From: Thecaphora thlaspeos
Lineage: Eukaryota > Basidiomycota > Ustilaginomycetes > Urocystidales > Glomosporiaceae
NCBI GenBank assembly: GCA_900291925.1
Contig: UWYS01000006.1
Location: 930,001-994,000 of the forward strand
Length of the DNA stretch: 64,000 bases
Direction of reading: 5' to 3'
Below the pieces are notes generated by a model, which worked only from the letters and a program-made list of their open reading frames with translations, ran no database searches and was not told the DNA's origin. This document shows positions 1 through 10,350 of this stretch, piece after piece. Within the stretch, counting starts at the first letter, position 1, and every line of letters starts with the position of its first letter. Position numbers and translations under genes: made by a program.

Positions 1-1320
1 CGACCCAGCTTCACGCCTCAAGCCACTTCGTTCCCTCGCCTCATCACCGGCAGCTGGAGCCCTAGCGCAGCCCGCGCCTTCCTCAAGCGACGCCGCTGCC
101 GCACTCACGCCGCTCGAGCGCGCCCTCCTCCACGAAGTGCAATACAGGCGCAACCAGCTCGAAGCCAGGCAGCAGGATGTCGAGTTCTGGGAGCACTACT
201 ACAACGGCGCGAGAGCGTCCGACTCCCAAATAAAGCTCAATAACCTCGCAGACGATCAACTCGACGAACAGATCCGCAAGCGCAAGCAGCAGCTCAAAGA
301 GCGACAAAAGGGCGACTGGCTCCGTCGAGAGATTGCGACAAGGTGGGATGGCCGCAATGATTTCGCTTGCTCACGAGGCATCTCTGCATCTCCCGCTTAA
401 CCGGGTCGCTTGTCACTTGAACACCCTGCTGACTCCTTCCCTCTCAACAGCGTCGAAAACGGCATCACCATCCTCTCTACAATGTCCAACACAACGCCGA
501 CGCAGCCTCAGGTGGACTTGGCAAAGCAAGACAGGACCACCTTGGACGAAGCAGTGACTAACGCGGCAACAGCAGAGTCGACGACCTACAAGACGACGCG
601 CCAGCTCCTCGATGAACGAGACGATAAGGCGTTAGAGTTCCTTCGCGTGTTCGAGCAGCTCAATCAGATCCGCGACAAACGCTTCGAGGTCAAGGCCGAG
701 ATCCTCCGTGAGTTCGCACCTCTGCCCTCATACTAGAAAGAGAGTGTGGACGTCTAGGCCGAATTCATGCTGACCCCCACCTCGAATCAATCCGCTGCAA
801 TCATAGGCGCGAGGGAGGAGACGTCCAAGCTGTTGTCCGGCATTAAGGCGACGCGGGCCGATCTCACGCTACAGCGCATACAAACGCAGTCGCAGCCCCG
901 GTCCGGTCCAGAGCGGACGCAGAGCAGCAGCGGAGCCTCGACCCAGGACGCTGGGATGGCCAGCAAGATACAGAGAGCCCAGGCTGCCCTGGTCGAGACG
1001 CAGGCTAAGAAGGAGATGGTCAAGGGCGTTTTGAGGGTGAGTAGCGGCTGCCTTCCCCGTTTGCCATCTTCCTGTCGGAGCTGACCTTGCGCTGTCTCCT
1101 TGCTCTCTCGTCTGCTGCTCGTCCTCTACAGGGTCTGATCCTCGAATCGGGCCGAGACTGGACGCAAAACAAGGCTACAAGAGAGCTGTTGTTGTCGCTC
1201 GAAGACGAGGAGCCGGATTCAGAGGATGAGTTTGTTGAGGATGAGGAAGGTGAAGGTGAAGGGGGTGACGAGGACGAAGCGGAAGAAGACAGGAACGACA
1301 ACGACGACGATGACGAATAG
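1..1320 (+). CDS. CENP-H-like inner-kinetochore protein, 5'-truncated, four visible exons
   Basis: The reading frame enters at base 2 and ends at TAG 1318-1320. I infer exons 2-342, 451-707, 807-1036 and 1132-1320, giving 338 visible residues. Each intron has a GTGAGT- or GTGGGA-type donor and an AG acceptor, and two carry a clear GCTGAC branch site. The N-terminal part is Ala/Ser-rich followed by charged helical segments (EVQYRRNQLEARQQ, ERDDKALEFLRVFEQLNQIRDKR). The C-terminal block MVKGVLRGLILESGRDW followed by LLLSLED resembles the end of CENP-H family proteins, which in fungi correspond to Mcm16/Fta3 of the CCAN complex on centromeric chromatin. A very acidic D/E tail follows. The start codon lies outside the window. 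The family call rests mainly on the C-terminal block and the coiled-coil pattern, so another coiled-coil kinetochore subunit is possible. Confidence 0.62.
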
Positions 1321-1395
1321 CCAACGTTTCGCTAGCCCGAGAAGTGACACCAGCCGCACGACCTGGATCTCGCTCGTACTTACTGCGGCACTTCT

Positions 1396-1410
1396 TTTGT
1401 ACAGTACAAA
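1396..1410. repeat. 15-bp palindrome, TTTGTAC arms around one base
   Basis: Bases 1396-1402 (TTTGTAC) and 1404-1410 (GTACAAA) are exact inverted repeats separated by one A. A second TACTGTAC follows directly at 1411. It resembles a dimeric transcription-factor site more than a gene feature. Its function is unknown. Confidence 0.5.
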
Positions 1411-1610
1411 TACTGTACCCCGAGGCTTATCCGTGATGCCGAGCTTCCGATAACGCCATCCACTTTGATCAAGACGCAGGCGGCGTGTTGCCGTATGTAC
1501 GTCCAAGGGCAACTGCATGCTCTTCTGCACAGCACTGTACGAGCTTCGGCGACCGAAGTGTAAGCGACCTCTTCCACGGCATCGATGTGTTTTGCATGGC
1601 ACGAGCAGAG

Positions 1611-1638
1611 TAGGGTTGTACCGTACTGTACAACCCTA
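1611..1638. repeat. Perfect 11-bp inverted repeat with 6-base loop
   Basis: The left arm TAGGGTTGTAC (1611-1621) and right arm GTACAACCCTA (1628-1638) are exact reverse complements, with loop CGTACT. It lies about 290 bp past the CENP-H stop codon. It could be an RNA stem in the 3' region, a protein-binding palindrome or part of a small mobile-element end. Nothing in the sequence decides between these. Confidence 0.6.
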
Positions 1639-3105
1639 CAGAAGGTAGCTTTGTGCCAAGCACAATAAAGGGAAGCTCTTCCTGGCGTGTCGCTGTCCAA
1701 GACGTACGGCTACCCCGGCCCATGAACCAGTCGACAGCCCGACCTCGGGACGAAGGGTTGGCGCTGCGCCAAGGCAGGAGGATGTCTATATTTGTTGTCG
1801 CTCCCTTCCAGAAGCCGTGGCGATATGAAATGAATATATCGATGCAAGGCCAAGGTAGCGTCAGGGGCTCCTGGAGTAGATCCGACCGGGGCTGCACTAC
1901 TGTACTGCGCCGTGCTGCGCTGCGCTGCGGAACGGCTTGGAGCGCGTAGCACATCCTACCGAACTGTACCTACCTACGTACAAATCGAGATGGTACGAAC
2001 CATCGATGGGAGGTTTTGTCCACTGTTGGGTGGATGAATGGGGATCGTTGCGTTAGAAGCGCGAGGAAAAGCTAAGGTGCATCGCTGGCTCCCGTCCGAG
2101 TTGAACAGATTCAAAGATTTGACCGGGGTGGGAGGAGCCCTGGTGCATATCGCCGCCGTTCGTTGCTGCGTCGGCGTGTCGCCGGATCGCCCCTCCTGGT
2201 GTTCCCCTCTAGACATCGCTCGATGACGGTGGCAAAGACGCCGTACGTCGTCTCGTGCTCTCCCTGTCCATATCGAGCTTGAGCTGGTCGTCTCTTGTCT
2301 GGAAGTTGTCCTTGATGATGGGTAATGAGCGTGCATCGGTCGCTGTCTCGCGCCCAAGGCTAGGCGGCTGATTAGTTATATGTATTTCATGTCTCTCCCT
2401 CTTGCGCTCCTCCGCACTCGTGTCGGCCATGCCAAGCAACTCGATAGCAAAAGCTCAGCTCGTCGTTGCGTATCATTGAGGATCCACCGGCGGGCGCCCT
2501 CTCCGGCGGTGCCGGTCGTCGAGAGACAGGAGCCCCCACCCGCACCCCACCTCCGACGGCTGTTGTGGGCGCCCGACGGATAGCGCCCCTTTTCTGCCAA
2601 ACACCGACCAGCCAGCAACGAACATAGTCAAGTGTAAGCTTAAAGGCGGCGGACGGCGCGAGCCTATGCCCAGGGGAGCCTTTCGAGATTCCCGCTCGCT
2701 GTTCTTGGCGGACGGCAAGTGCCGAGGCTCAGCATGCCGCTGTTCATACAATAAAATATAATTCATCAAGGCTCTTCGCTGGAGGAGGCCGCAAGAGGGG
2801 GAAGCGCCGCTCGGCGGTCAGCTCACGCCGTCACGTCTTCTCTAAAGTACTTCAAGGTCGACGCAAAACAAGGCCCGCCCAGATTCTGGCTTTCAAATCT
2901 GCCATGTCTGTTTGTATTGGGATGCCTTCAAATAGTTACTACATACACTTCCTGGTCTGTTCGGCCAGATTAACATTTCGAGCCTCGGCTTGACTCAAGG
3001 CGAGGCAACTCGAATTTCACATGGAGAAAGGGAAGCGGGGCGCGCGGGGCGGCGCAACTCTGACGCAACGGCCGACGCCACGCAACGAGGCCGGCCAGCC
3101 AGCCG

Positions 3106-3131
3106 GCCAGCCAGACGGGCGGCTGGCTGGC
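3106..3131. repeat. GC-rich 9-bp inverted repeat in the PIP5K upstream region
   Basis: GCCAGCCAG (3106-3114) and CTGGCTGGC (3123-3131) flank an 8-base spacer. More GGCCAGCC repeats lie just before it, at 3091-3110. It could fold in the leader RNA or simply reflect local repeat slippage. Confidence 0.4.
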
Positions 3132-3330
3132 GTGACCTTGCCCTGAGGCCTGTCGCTGTCGTCGCTGTCATCGCCTCCTCCTCCTCCTTCCCCATCTCTC
3201 TAGCTGTTCCAAACTTTGTTCAAACTCCGGATCACCATCTGACACCACCGCTACCACCCTCACAACCCGTTCTATCCTTCCGATCAGCCACTTCTCGTTC
3301 GAAAAGGTCGCTATTCGACGTCGTCTTACA

Positions 3331-3375
3331 GCACACGCACACAGTACACACACACACACACCACACGCGCACACC
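3331..3375. repeat. CA-dinucleotide-rich microsatellite
   Basis: An imperfect (CA)n run interrupted by GC and GT steps lies in the leader region 400 bp before the PIP5 kinase start codon. Confidence 0.7.
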
Positions 3376-3773
3376 GCCTTCGAACAACCCTGCTCTCTAG
3401 CAGCCGCACGTACACGCCGGAACTTCGACCTCGCTACGGCAGTCTCAGTAGCGGTATCGACATCGCCACCACCGCAGCCATCCTCGAACCACCGCGGACC
3501 TTGCCGAACCGCAGTCTCATCATCCGTTAGCATCTTGGGCTGAGCTGCCCATCCTGCTTCCTTGGTGCGCCATCGCAGCCGCACTCTGACATCTGGCGCA
3601 CTCGACAGACTCATCGGACTCTGCCGGCGGCTCACATCAACAATCTTACAGCGACACCGCCGATGCATCGCGGAGAGACGGACCGTACCACCACCTGCTA
3701 GCTTCACCGCATCCAATCCGCAGCCAGCCACTGCCGGCCGCCAGCCAGCCCCTTTGTCGTCCGTCGCCTGGTC

Positions 3774-6674
3774 ATGTTACTACATGCTTCCGACGCCGAG
3801 ACGCTGAACTCGATCCGGCTCGCTCTGGGTCGAGAGGAGCAGCAGATCCGTGTCAACGACTCGACCTCGCGCGAGACCTACGACCTCACCCTCTCGCGCT
3901 CCGCACCTTATGCCTCGCCGCTCGTCTCGCGGACGGGCACCCCGCCCATTGCCAATGTCAATGGCACCGATACCGGCCACCAGAGCACCGGCTCCACTGG
4001 CCATCGCATCCTCAGGCTGCCACAGCTCGTCAGCAAACGCGCCTACGGCCAGAACGCTGCCCCTTCGTCCATCGTCACCGCCGTCCCGGTAACTGTTGAT
4101 GGTGCCGCCGACGCCAACGCCGCCGAGATCAATGAGAAGTCGGATGTTGTACTGCACGACGTCGAGCAGCAGCCGGCAGCACTGAGGCATCAGAGCAGCT
4201 TCACCGCGCCTCCGCGCCACCATCCGATGGTCGGAGAGCTGCCGCCCTCTCCACCGCTCGAGGCCGACTACATCACTGGCAACAAGCAGCCCGGCCTCCC
4301 CTCATCACCGCTAGACCACGGTCGCACAGCAACAGACCTCCCCCTGTCCCAGCAGGAGGCTGCAGCACTGCCCGCGGTCCGCTCAAAGGTCCCTGTCCCG
4401 CGTCGAGCGTATACGACCGGCCTCGATTTTACCGGCACCAGCGGCTCGACCGGCATTGTCGCCGACGCTGCTAAGGACCGGACCACCTTCGCCGATGAGC
4501 CTGCAACAATGGAACCGCGCGAGTCGTCGCCCCCTCGCCGAGCGGCGGCCGCGACACCCAGCGAAGCACAGGGAGGGCATGGCTCGCGTGGTGTATCGGA
4601 TTCATCGACCGCCAGCACCGCCTACCGTACCGCGCCAGAAGACGGTGATAACAAGTACCCATCGCCGAATCCGAACGCGATGCGTGCTCCGCCGACCCAA
4701 AGGTTCGCCAGCAGCAGCGGCAGCGGCGCCGCGCCCGCCATCAAGCTGACGCACGACACTTCGCCCTACTTGCATTGCGAGGGTGAGTCCGCGGAGGCTG
4801 CTCCTTCGTCCTCTACCCGCCCTCAAGCAGCGACAGCAGTAGCTGTGGGAGTCGTCGCCGGCTCTTCCGGAGCCAGCGGTGTGGCTCCTGCATCAGCCCC
4901 GGCCCCCAGGCAGATGCCGCCTCGCCGCAACACGACCGGCTCTGCGCTCTATTCGCGGCGACCGGCCTCGGCCAGCAGCCTGTCGCAGAGGAGCGGGCGG
5001 AGTAGCAGGGAGCGCGACGCTCCGCCCGCGCCGATCAGCACGTCGTCGCTGTGGGGCCCGGACTCGCAAGGCCTCGGATCGCCCGACGGCGAGGGAAGCA
5101 GCCTCGCGCTGCGGACGGGAGACGCCGCGTTCGACGAAGAGGCGGCCAAGCATGCCGAGCAGCTGCGCCGCGACCGACGCGCCAAGGAGCAGAAAGCGCG
5201 GGCGGCCGCCGCCTCGGGCGAGTCCGAGGGGCTTGCGCCGGAGAAGGAAGGGTCGACGGGCCTGAGCGCGTTGACGCGGACCCGGACCGGCCGCGAGGGG
5301 CGGACGGGTAACACCAACAACAACCACAGCGGAAGCGGCAACGCGAGCGCCAGCGCCAGCAAGGAGGACGACGCTGAGCCCAAGGTGCTGGTGGGCAACT
5401 TGATTGGCGAGGATCACGCCAACTATGTGCTGATGTACAACATGCTGACGGGAATTCGGATCGGCGTGTCGCGCTGCCAAGCCAGGGAGAAGCGCCCACT
5501 GACTGAAGCCGACTACACGGCCAAGCACAAGTTCACCTTCGACATCATCGGCAACGAATTGACGCCGTCGGCCAAGTACGACTTCAAATTCAAGGACTAC
5601 GCGCCCTGGGTGTTCCGCGAGCTCCGCGAGTACTTCCACCTCGATCCGGCCGACTATCTGCTCTCGCTGACGTCCAAGTACATTCTGAGTGAGCTCGGAT
5701 CGCCGGGCAAGAGCGGGTCGTTCTTCTACTTTTCGCGCGACTACCGCTTCATCATCAAAACGATCAGCCATGCTGAGCACAAGTTCCTTCGCTGCATTCT
5801 GCGCGACTACCACGAGCACATCAAGTCCAACCCGCACACGCTACTGAGCCGCTTCTACGGACTGCACCGCGTCAAGCTGCCGCATGGCCGCAAGATCCAT
5901 TTTGTCATCATGAATAACCTCTTCCCGCCGCACCGCGACATCCACGAGACGTTCGACCTCAAAGGTAGCTCGATCGGGCGCGAATACCCTGAGGACAAGG
6001 CGGCCGTCAAGAAGGGCGCAGTGCTCAAGGACCTCAATTGGCTCCGGCGCAATCGCGAGATCCAGCTGGGTCCCGAGAAGCGCGCGCTGTTCGAGGCGCA
6101 GCTCAAGAGCGACGTCGCGCTGCTCCAGCGGCTGCGGATCATGGACTACTCGCTGCTGATCGGCCTCCACGACATGCGACGCGGCAACAGCGAGAATCTG
6201 CGCCAGGACGCGCTGCGCGTCTTCCAGCCCGAGACAAAGGAGCTGCGCCGCCAGCCGACGCAGGTCAAGCGCGGTCCGGGGAGCGGCGAAAAGAATGCGT
6301 TGGCACTGCGCGAGGCGGTGCGGCGGTCGGACCCCAAGGCGCTCGGAGCGCAGCAGGTGACCAAGCTGCCTGACTGCGACTCGAGCGAGCGGCGGTACTT
6401 TGTCTTCTACCAGGACGAGGGCGGTCTGCGCGCCACCGACGAGTACAACAACCCGACCGACACGATCTACTATCTCGGCGTTATCGACCTCTTCACGCCC
6501 TACACGACATTCAAGCGCGGCGAGCACTTCTGGAAGGGGCTGACGCAGAACTCGCACATGATCAGCGCGGTCCCGCCCAAGGAGTACGGCCAGCGCTTCA
6601 TCGACTTCCTCTGCAGCGTCATCACGGGCGGCGACAAGAGCCGCCGACCCAAGATGTACGGCTACACGGACTGA
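3774..6674 (+). CDS. mss4: Phosphatidylinositol-4-phosphate 5-kinase (Mss4/Its3 type)
   Basis: This single-exon gene encodes 966 residues. The enzyme makes PI(4,5)P2 from PI4P at the plasma membrane, which supports actin organisation, endocytosis and secretion. The first 540 residues or so are Ser/Ala/Pro-rich and probably disordered, with a short basic/acidic helical patch near residues 450-480. The conserved PIP kinase domain starts near residue 545 (GEDHANYVLMYNMLTGIR) and runs to the C-terminus. The ATP/metal-site motifs are visible: DLKGS at 728-732, the catalytic-loop motif MDYSLLIG at 790-797, and YYLGVIDLFTPY near 899. A basic activation-loop-like stretch lies before the final helix that ends in SRRPKMYGYTD. 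ATG 3774 is the first in-frame ATG after a long pyrimidine-rich leader. The length matches long-tailed basidiomycete Mss4 proteins. Confidence 0.95.
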   Translation: MLLHASDAETLNSIRLALGREEQQIRVNDSTSRETYDLTLSRSAPYASPLVSRTGTPPIANVNGTDTGHQSTGSTGHRILRLPQLVSKRAYGQNAAPSSIVTAVPVTVDGAADANAAEINEKSDVVLHDVEQQPAALRHQSSFTAPPRHHPMVGELPPSPPLEADYITGNKQPGLPSSPLDHGRTATDLPLSQQEAAALPAVRSKVPVPRRAYTTGLDFTGTSGSTGIVADAAKDRTTFADEPATMEPRESSPPRRAAAATPSEAQGGHGSRGVSDSSTASTAYRTAPEDGDNKYPSPNPNAMRAPPTQRFASSSGSGAAPAIKLTHDTSPYLHCEGESAEAAPSSSTRPQAATAVAVGVVAGSSGASGVAPASAPAPRQMPPRRNTTGSALYSRRPASASSLSQRSGRSSRERDAPPAPISTSSLWGPDSQGLGSPDGEGSSLALRTGDAAFDEEAAKHAEQLRRDRRAKEQKARAAAASGESEGLAPEKEGSTGLSALTRTRTGREGRTGNTNNNHSGSGNASASASKEDDAEPKVLVGNLIGEDHANYVLMYNMLTGIRIGVSRCQAREKRPLTEADYTAKHKFTFDIIGNELTPSAKYDFKFKDYAPWVFRELREYFHLDPADYLLSLTSKYILSELGSPGKSGSFFYFSRDYRFIIKTISHAEHKFLRCILRDYHEHIKSNPHTLLSRFYGLHRVKLPHGRKIHFVIMNNLFPPHRDIHETFDLKGSSIGREYPEDKAAVKKGAVLKDLNWLRRNREIQLGPEKRALFEAQLKSDVALLQRLRIMDYSLLIGLHDMRRGNSENLRQDALRVFQPETKELRRQPTQVKRGPGSGEKNALALREAVRRSDPKALGAQQVTKLPDCDSSERRYFVFYQDEGGLRATDEYNNPTDTIYYLGVIDLFTPYTTFKRGEHFWKGLTQNSHMISAVPPKEYGQRFIDFLCSVITGGDKSRRPKMYGYTD

Positions 6675-7781
6675 TGCGCGGGACGCTAGAGTGCACACGT
6701 CTCGCCCGTCGCTTTGCTTGACCTTTTTTCTTCTCTCTCCTGGGTTCCGGTTCTCGACATGGTCACGGGGTGCCCCCGTTGTTCTCCTTCTCATTGCACA
6801 GTCACACACATTACACTACCACGGCACCACTGCCACCACTATCGCTATCACTGTTCTTTCTTGGCCACGGTTCACACAGATTCATCATCGTCTCTTAGCA
6901 CCTCTTTGCCTCTCCTCTTTCAAGACAACAACCAGCATACTGTCCCGCTGCTCTCCGCCTCTTCCCTGTGGATGCCTCTTTGTAACTGTCTCTCAGCCGG
7001 CCTCTACGCCTCGAGACAGCAAGTCACACTCGTTAATCACTGGTACCGCGTACCGACGCCCGGGCAGCCACCGCCTCTAAACACTATCTTTACCCTGCTG
7101 CACCTGAGAACGAAATGACGGATCTGTGCCACGATGTCGAATGCCTGTTGTATGTAGCGCGCAGAGGGTGCTGTTGAGTCTGCATGTGTTGGGGGATGAG
7201 CTCGTGAAGGGTGGTGGCGTCGGAAGCGCGAGGTCGCGTGGTCGAGGCGAGGCGAGGCTGCTGCGATGGGCCGCTCCTTTTCGACTGGATTTTTTTTGGT
7301 GACTTTCGTCAGGCTGGCTCGTGGGCGGGCCTAGCTTGGTGCTGTTGCTGCTGCTGCGTCCGTGCGGGCCTCGTGCCTGGCATCAGGCGAGGCTGGTCAA
7401 CGGAGTGCGCCGTGCCCACAACACACCCCGTTCCCCTCCTCTCTCCCAGGCATCCCTCCACCACCTCGCCTCCACTCGTGACGTCCACCACCGCCGATCC
7501 ACCACGCTCTCGTCTTGCTATCATCCATCGTTGTACAACGACCGACTTTGGAGCGGCAAAAGCGTCGCTCGTCCGCATCCGCCCGCCCCTCCGTCTCTTG
7601 CGCACAACGAGCTGCAGGACGATTCGTTTGGCCCGCCGCTAGCGGTGCGGACGAGGTGTCGATCCAGATCGCTGCTGCTGTTGCTCTTGTTCGACATAGA
7701 CTTGCCCTATAGACGCGCCGCTCATTCGCACCTCTGCGACCTTCACCTGCACCTCCCTCTTTGCCCCGGATCAACGACGCC
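6675..7781. other. 1.1-kb intergenic region between PIP5K and Rab7-like genes
   Basis: The first part is a pyrimidine-rich 3' flank. The section before 7782 is a C/T-rich leader of the Rab gene. A short GCTGCTG repeat lies near 7345. I see no supported gene in it. Confidence 0.5.
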
Positions 7782-10094
7782 ATGGCGCGGAGTCAGCAAC
7801 CTCATCAGGGCGCTTCTGCCGCCGCCGTCTCGACTTCCCGCACCCAAGCCTCTAGCACCCAGACGCTCGCCGCTTCCACGATACAGCTCCCTTCCATCCC
7901 TCGTAGGTCGATCAAGGTCGTACTAATAGGCGACGGAGGCTGCGGCAAGACAAGCCTGCGCAACCAGTTCCTCTCGGGCAAGTTTTCCCCAAACTACCGC
8001 GCCACCATTGGGGCCGACTTCATCACCAAGAGCATGCCCGCCTACGCGCACGAGCCGGACGGTGAGAGGGTCACGCTCCAGATCTGGGATACCGCGGGGC
8101 AGGAGCGTTTCCAGTCACTCGGAAGCGCCTTCTACCGCGGCGCCGATGCCGTCATCATCGCATTTGATCTATCGCAAGCAGCAGGAGCGGCAGGAGCGAC
8201 GTCGGCAATGGACCCAACGGTAGGAGCAGCAACGTCAGCCGGAGAAAATGGTGCCGCCACCCCTTCGCCCCCCTCGCTGGATCGTATCAAGGTGTGGTAC
8301 GATGCCTTCATGGACAAGGCACCAGGGCCGCGGACAGAGGCCGAGCGGAGGCGTTTCTGCTGGATCTGCGTCGGCAACAAGCTGGACCTCGTGCAGCGCT
8401 ACAACCTGCCTGGGGCAGAGAGGGAGACGGTGCGTGAGCTGCTCGACTCGCTCGTGCCCCGTCCGGCGAACCAGCGCGACTGGGGTCTAGAGCCCAACTC
8501 AGAAGACGACGTGGCCGCCAAGTCACCAACCGCAGGGACAAACGCACGACCCACCGGTGCCAAGGAGCCGGCGAGCCCGGAAGAGGTGCTCCAACGGCCC
8601 GATCCAAACAGGCGGAAGCAGCAGCAAAAGTGCAAAGGCGATGAAGATGCGCTCAGCCGCAAAACGAAGCACGAACGGACCAGAACGACGAGCGACGCAT
8701 TCGAGACGCCCTATGGCACCTTTTCCACCATCACCGGCCTCCCCGCCGGCCTCAACGTCACGCGGGGCGACCTGACGGTGCACCACAAAAAGGGACACCA
8801 GAAGCGCCAGTCGATCTGCAGCACCGATGTCTTCCAGCCGCAGAGTCCCGAAGACGACGCCGGAGGCGGTCTAGCGAGCAGCGCGGAAAGTCGACCGTCC
8901 ATCGGCCGTAGCAAGAGCACGGGCAATGCCGTTCATACGCCCACGACGCCCGTTCAGGGTAGTCGGCAAAAGAGCAGCGGCGACGAACACAGCAGGCAAC
9001 GAGTCGACTCGACGATGAGCGTAGGGGCCGCCAGCATCTACCACACGCCGCGTAGCAGCGCGTTCTTCGGGACGAGCCCGTCCCTCTCGTCGCAGCCCGG
9101 CGGCACGCTCGGTGGCGGTCAATCGCTCAAGGTCTCGACGACCAGCTCGATCGATACGCAGTCGACGGCAAAGACGATTGGCGCAACAAACAACGCAGCG
9201 GCAGACGGGTCCAAGACGGCAGCTGCGACGGTAAAAGATGCCAAATTGTCGACGTCGCCCGGACCGCTCAGTTTCTTGGACAATTTCAGCGCCATCCAGT
9301 CTCCGCCGGGAATCGATCGAGGCAGGCCGGGGACGACGGCTGCCACCAATCGACTGCTGCCCGCGCCATCTGCGCCCAACGGCCACGCCATGGGGCGCAG
9401 CAAGTCGGCGGCGAGTGGCAAGAATACAAAGGCAGTCGCCTCTTCCACCCGCACTGCCGGCGGTGGCGGAGATGCGGATTTCAGCAAGGTCAACGACGTC
9501 ATCCCGTCCGCTGAGGGGACGTCGCTGGTACCTTCGGGCGATCCGATCCCGTTCCCGACGGGACGAGGCGAAGGTACGGACGAAGACTTTGAGACGGACA
9601 ACCTCGCCCCGCATAGGGCCGAGACGGAGCTACAGGTGCTAAACGAAGAGACGGACGAGCCCATATTCCCCTCTAGCGGTCTAGCAACGCTCGACCGACG
9701 CTCAAACGGTACACGATCCATCTACGCAACGACGAAACAGCATCAACCACCGCCTTTTCTCTCGTTGGAACGCGGTGCTTCTGCTTCGACGATGCAAGGT
9801 CCCGCGACGGTACACGTCGACGACGGGACCGAGGAGGTCCAAGGCTTTTCGCTCTTCTATACGAGCGCAAAGACGGGCGAAAACGTAGAAAACATGTTCC
9901 GACATGTCGTCGATCGCGTCGTAGCGAGGTGGTACGAAGAGGAACGGGAGATGCTTCTGGATTTCCAAGATGCCACACTCGTCGCTCCACCAACGGATAG
10001 AGAGAGACAGGAGCAGTTGGTCAAGAGAGGTATCAGGATTGCGGCGGGAAAGGATCCAGAGGTCAAGAGAGGGTGGAAGGCCTGTTGTACGTAG
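7782..10094 (+). CDS. Rab7-like small GTPase with a very large insertion between G4 and G5
   Basis: ATG 7782 has a GCCATGG context and gives 770 residues. All Rab motifs are present in order: P-loop GDGGCGKTS at 50-58, switch I ATIGADFITK, WDTAGQE at 102-108 followed by RFQSLGSAFYRGADA (a Rab7 signature), NKLD at 199-202, and YTSAKTG with SAK at 695-697. Normal Rabs have about 30 residues between NKxD and SAK. Here there are 492, Ser/Thr/Gly-rich and apparently disordered, with no stop and no obvious in-frame intron. A smaller 40-residue insertion follows the FDLS strand. The C-terminus is GWKACCT, so two adjacent cysteines for geranylgeranylation are followed by one residue. A GTACGT at 10087 could act as a donor and change the last residues. 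It may be a diverged vacuolar/late-endosomal Ypt7 paralogue rather than Ypt7 itself. Confidence 0.85.
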   Translation: MARSQQPHQGASAAAVSTSRTQASSTQTLAASTIQLPSIPRRSIKVVLIGDGGCGKTSLRNQFLSGKFSPNYRATIGADFITKSMPAYAHEPDGERVTLQIWDTAGQERFQSLGSAFYRGADAVIIAFDLSQAAGAAGATSAMDPTVGAATSAGENGAATPSPPSLDRIKVWYDAFMDKAPGPRTEAERRRFCWICVGNKLDLVQRYNLPGAERETVRELLDSLVPRPANQRDWGLEPNSEDDVAAKSPTAGTNARPTGAKEPASPEEVLQRPDPNRRKQQQKCKGDEDALSRKTKHERTRTTSDAFETPYGTFSTITGLPAGLNVTRGDLTVHHKKGHQKRQSICSTDVFQPQSPEDDAGGGLASSAESRPSIGRSKSTGNAVHTPTTPVQGSRQKSSGDEHSRQRVDSTMSVGAASIYHTPRSSAFFGTSPSLSSQPGGTLGGGQSLKVSTTSSIDTQSTAKTIGATNNAAADGSKTAAATVKDAKLSTSPGPLSFLDNFSAIQSPPGIDRGRPGTTAATNRLLPAPSAPNGHAMGRSKSAASGKNTKAVASSTRTAGGGGDADFSKVNDVIPSAEGTSLVPSGDPIPFPTGRGEGTDEDFETDNLAPHRAETELQVLNEETDEPIFPSSGLATLDRRSNGTRSIYATTKQHQPPPFLSLERGASASTMQGPATVHVDDGTEEVQGFSLFYTSAKTGENVENMFRHVVDRVVARWYEEEREMLLDFQDATLVAPPTDRERQEQLVKRGIRIAAGKDPEVKRGWKACCT

Positions 10095-10222
10095 CGATCA
10101 TGACTCGCGGTGTGGACGGGCGATGGAATGTTAATGTGCGAGGTTCATTGCTGAGCGCTAAGCGGATCGTTCGATCGTTGGGTCATACAGTTCAGTGAGG
10201 ATTCGCCCGCCCGCGAATTGGA

Positions 10223-10248
10223 ATACATACATACATACATACATACAC
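10223..10248. repeat. ATAC tetranucleotide microsatellite
   Basis: About six ATAC units lie between the converging ends of the Rab7-like and 6-phosphogluconolactonase genes. Confidence 0.85.
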
Positions 10249-10350
10249 GGAACACTCTGCCTCCTGCTTCGCTCGTTCTACCTCACGCTTCCGCCTCCGC
10301 TGCGAGCTACGCGTCAACCTGGCAAGTCGGCGCGGTGTGGGGAAGGAGCG

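Larger units (their letters stand above)
1321..3773. other. 2.45-kb intergenic region and long leader of the PIP5 kinase gene
   Basis: No convincing gene is seen here. The first part carries a cluster of GTAC-centred palindromes and an 11-bp hairpin at 1611-1638. A locally AT-rich patch lies near 2745-2765. From about 3000 onward the DNA becomes pyrimidine-rich on the plus strand, with a CA-repeat at 3331-3375, typical of a promoter and 5' leader. Open frames on both strands are short, Arg/Ser/Pro-rich and look like chance frames in GC-rich DNA. Confidence 0.5.

Noticed and set aside
1611..1638. Internal telomere repeat, because the hairpin arm begins TAGGG
   Set aside because: Only one TAGGG unit per arm and no tandem array.
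2209..2430. Minus-strand 73-codon frame starting MADTSAEERKRERHE
   Set aside because: Short, codon bias unlike the real genes, no recognised motif and no supporting exons. It may still be a small gene, but I cannot support it.
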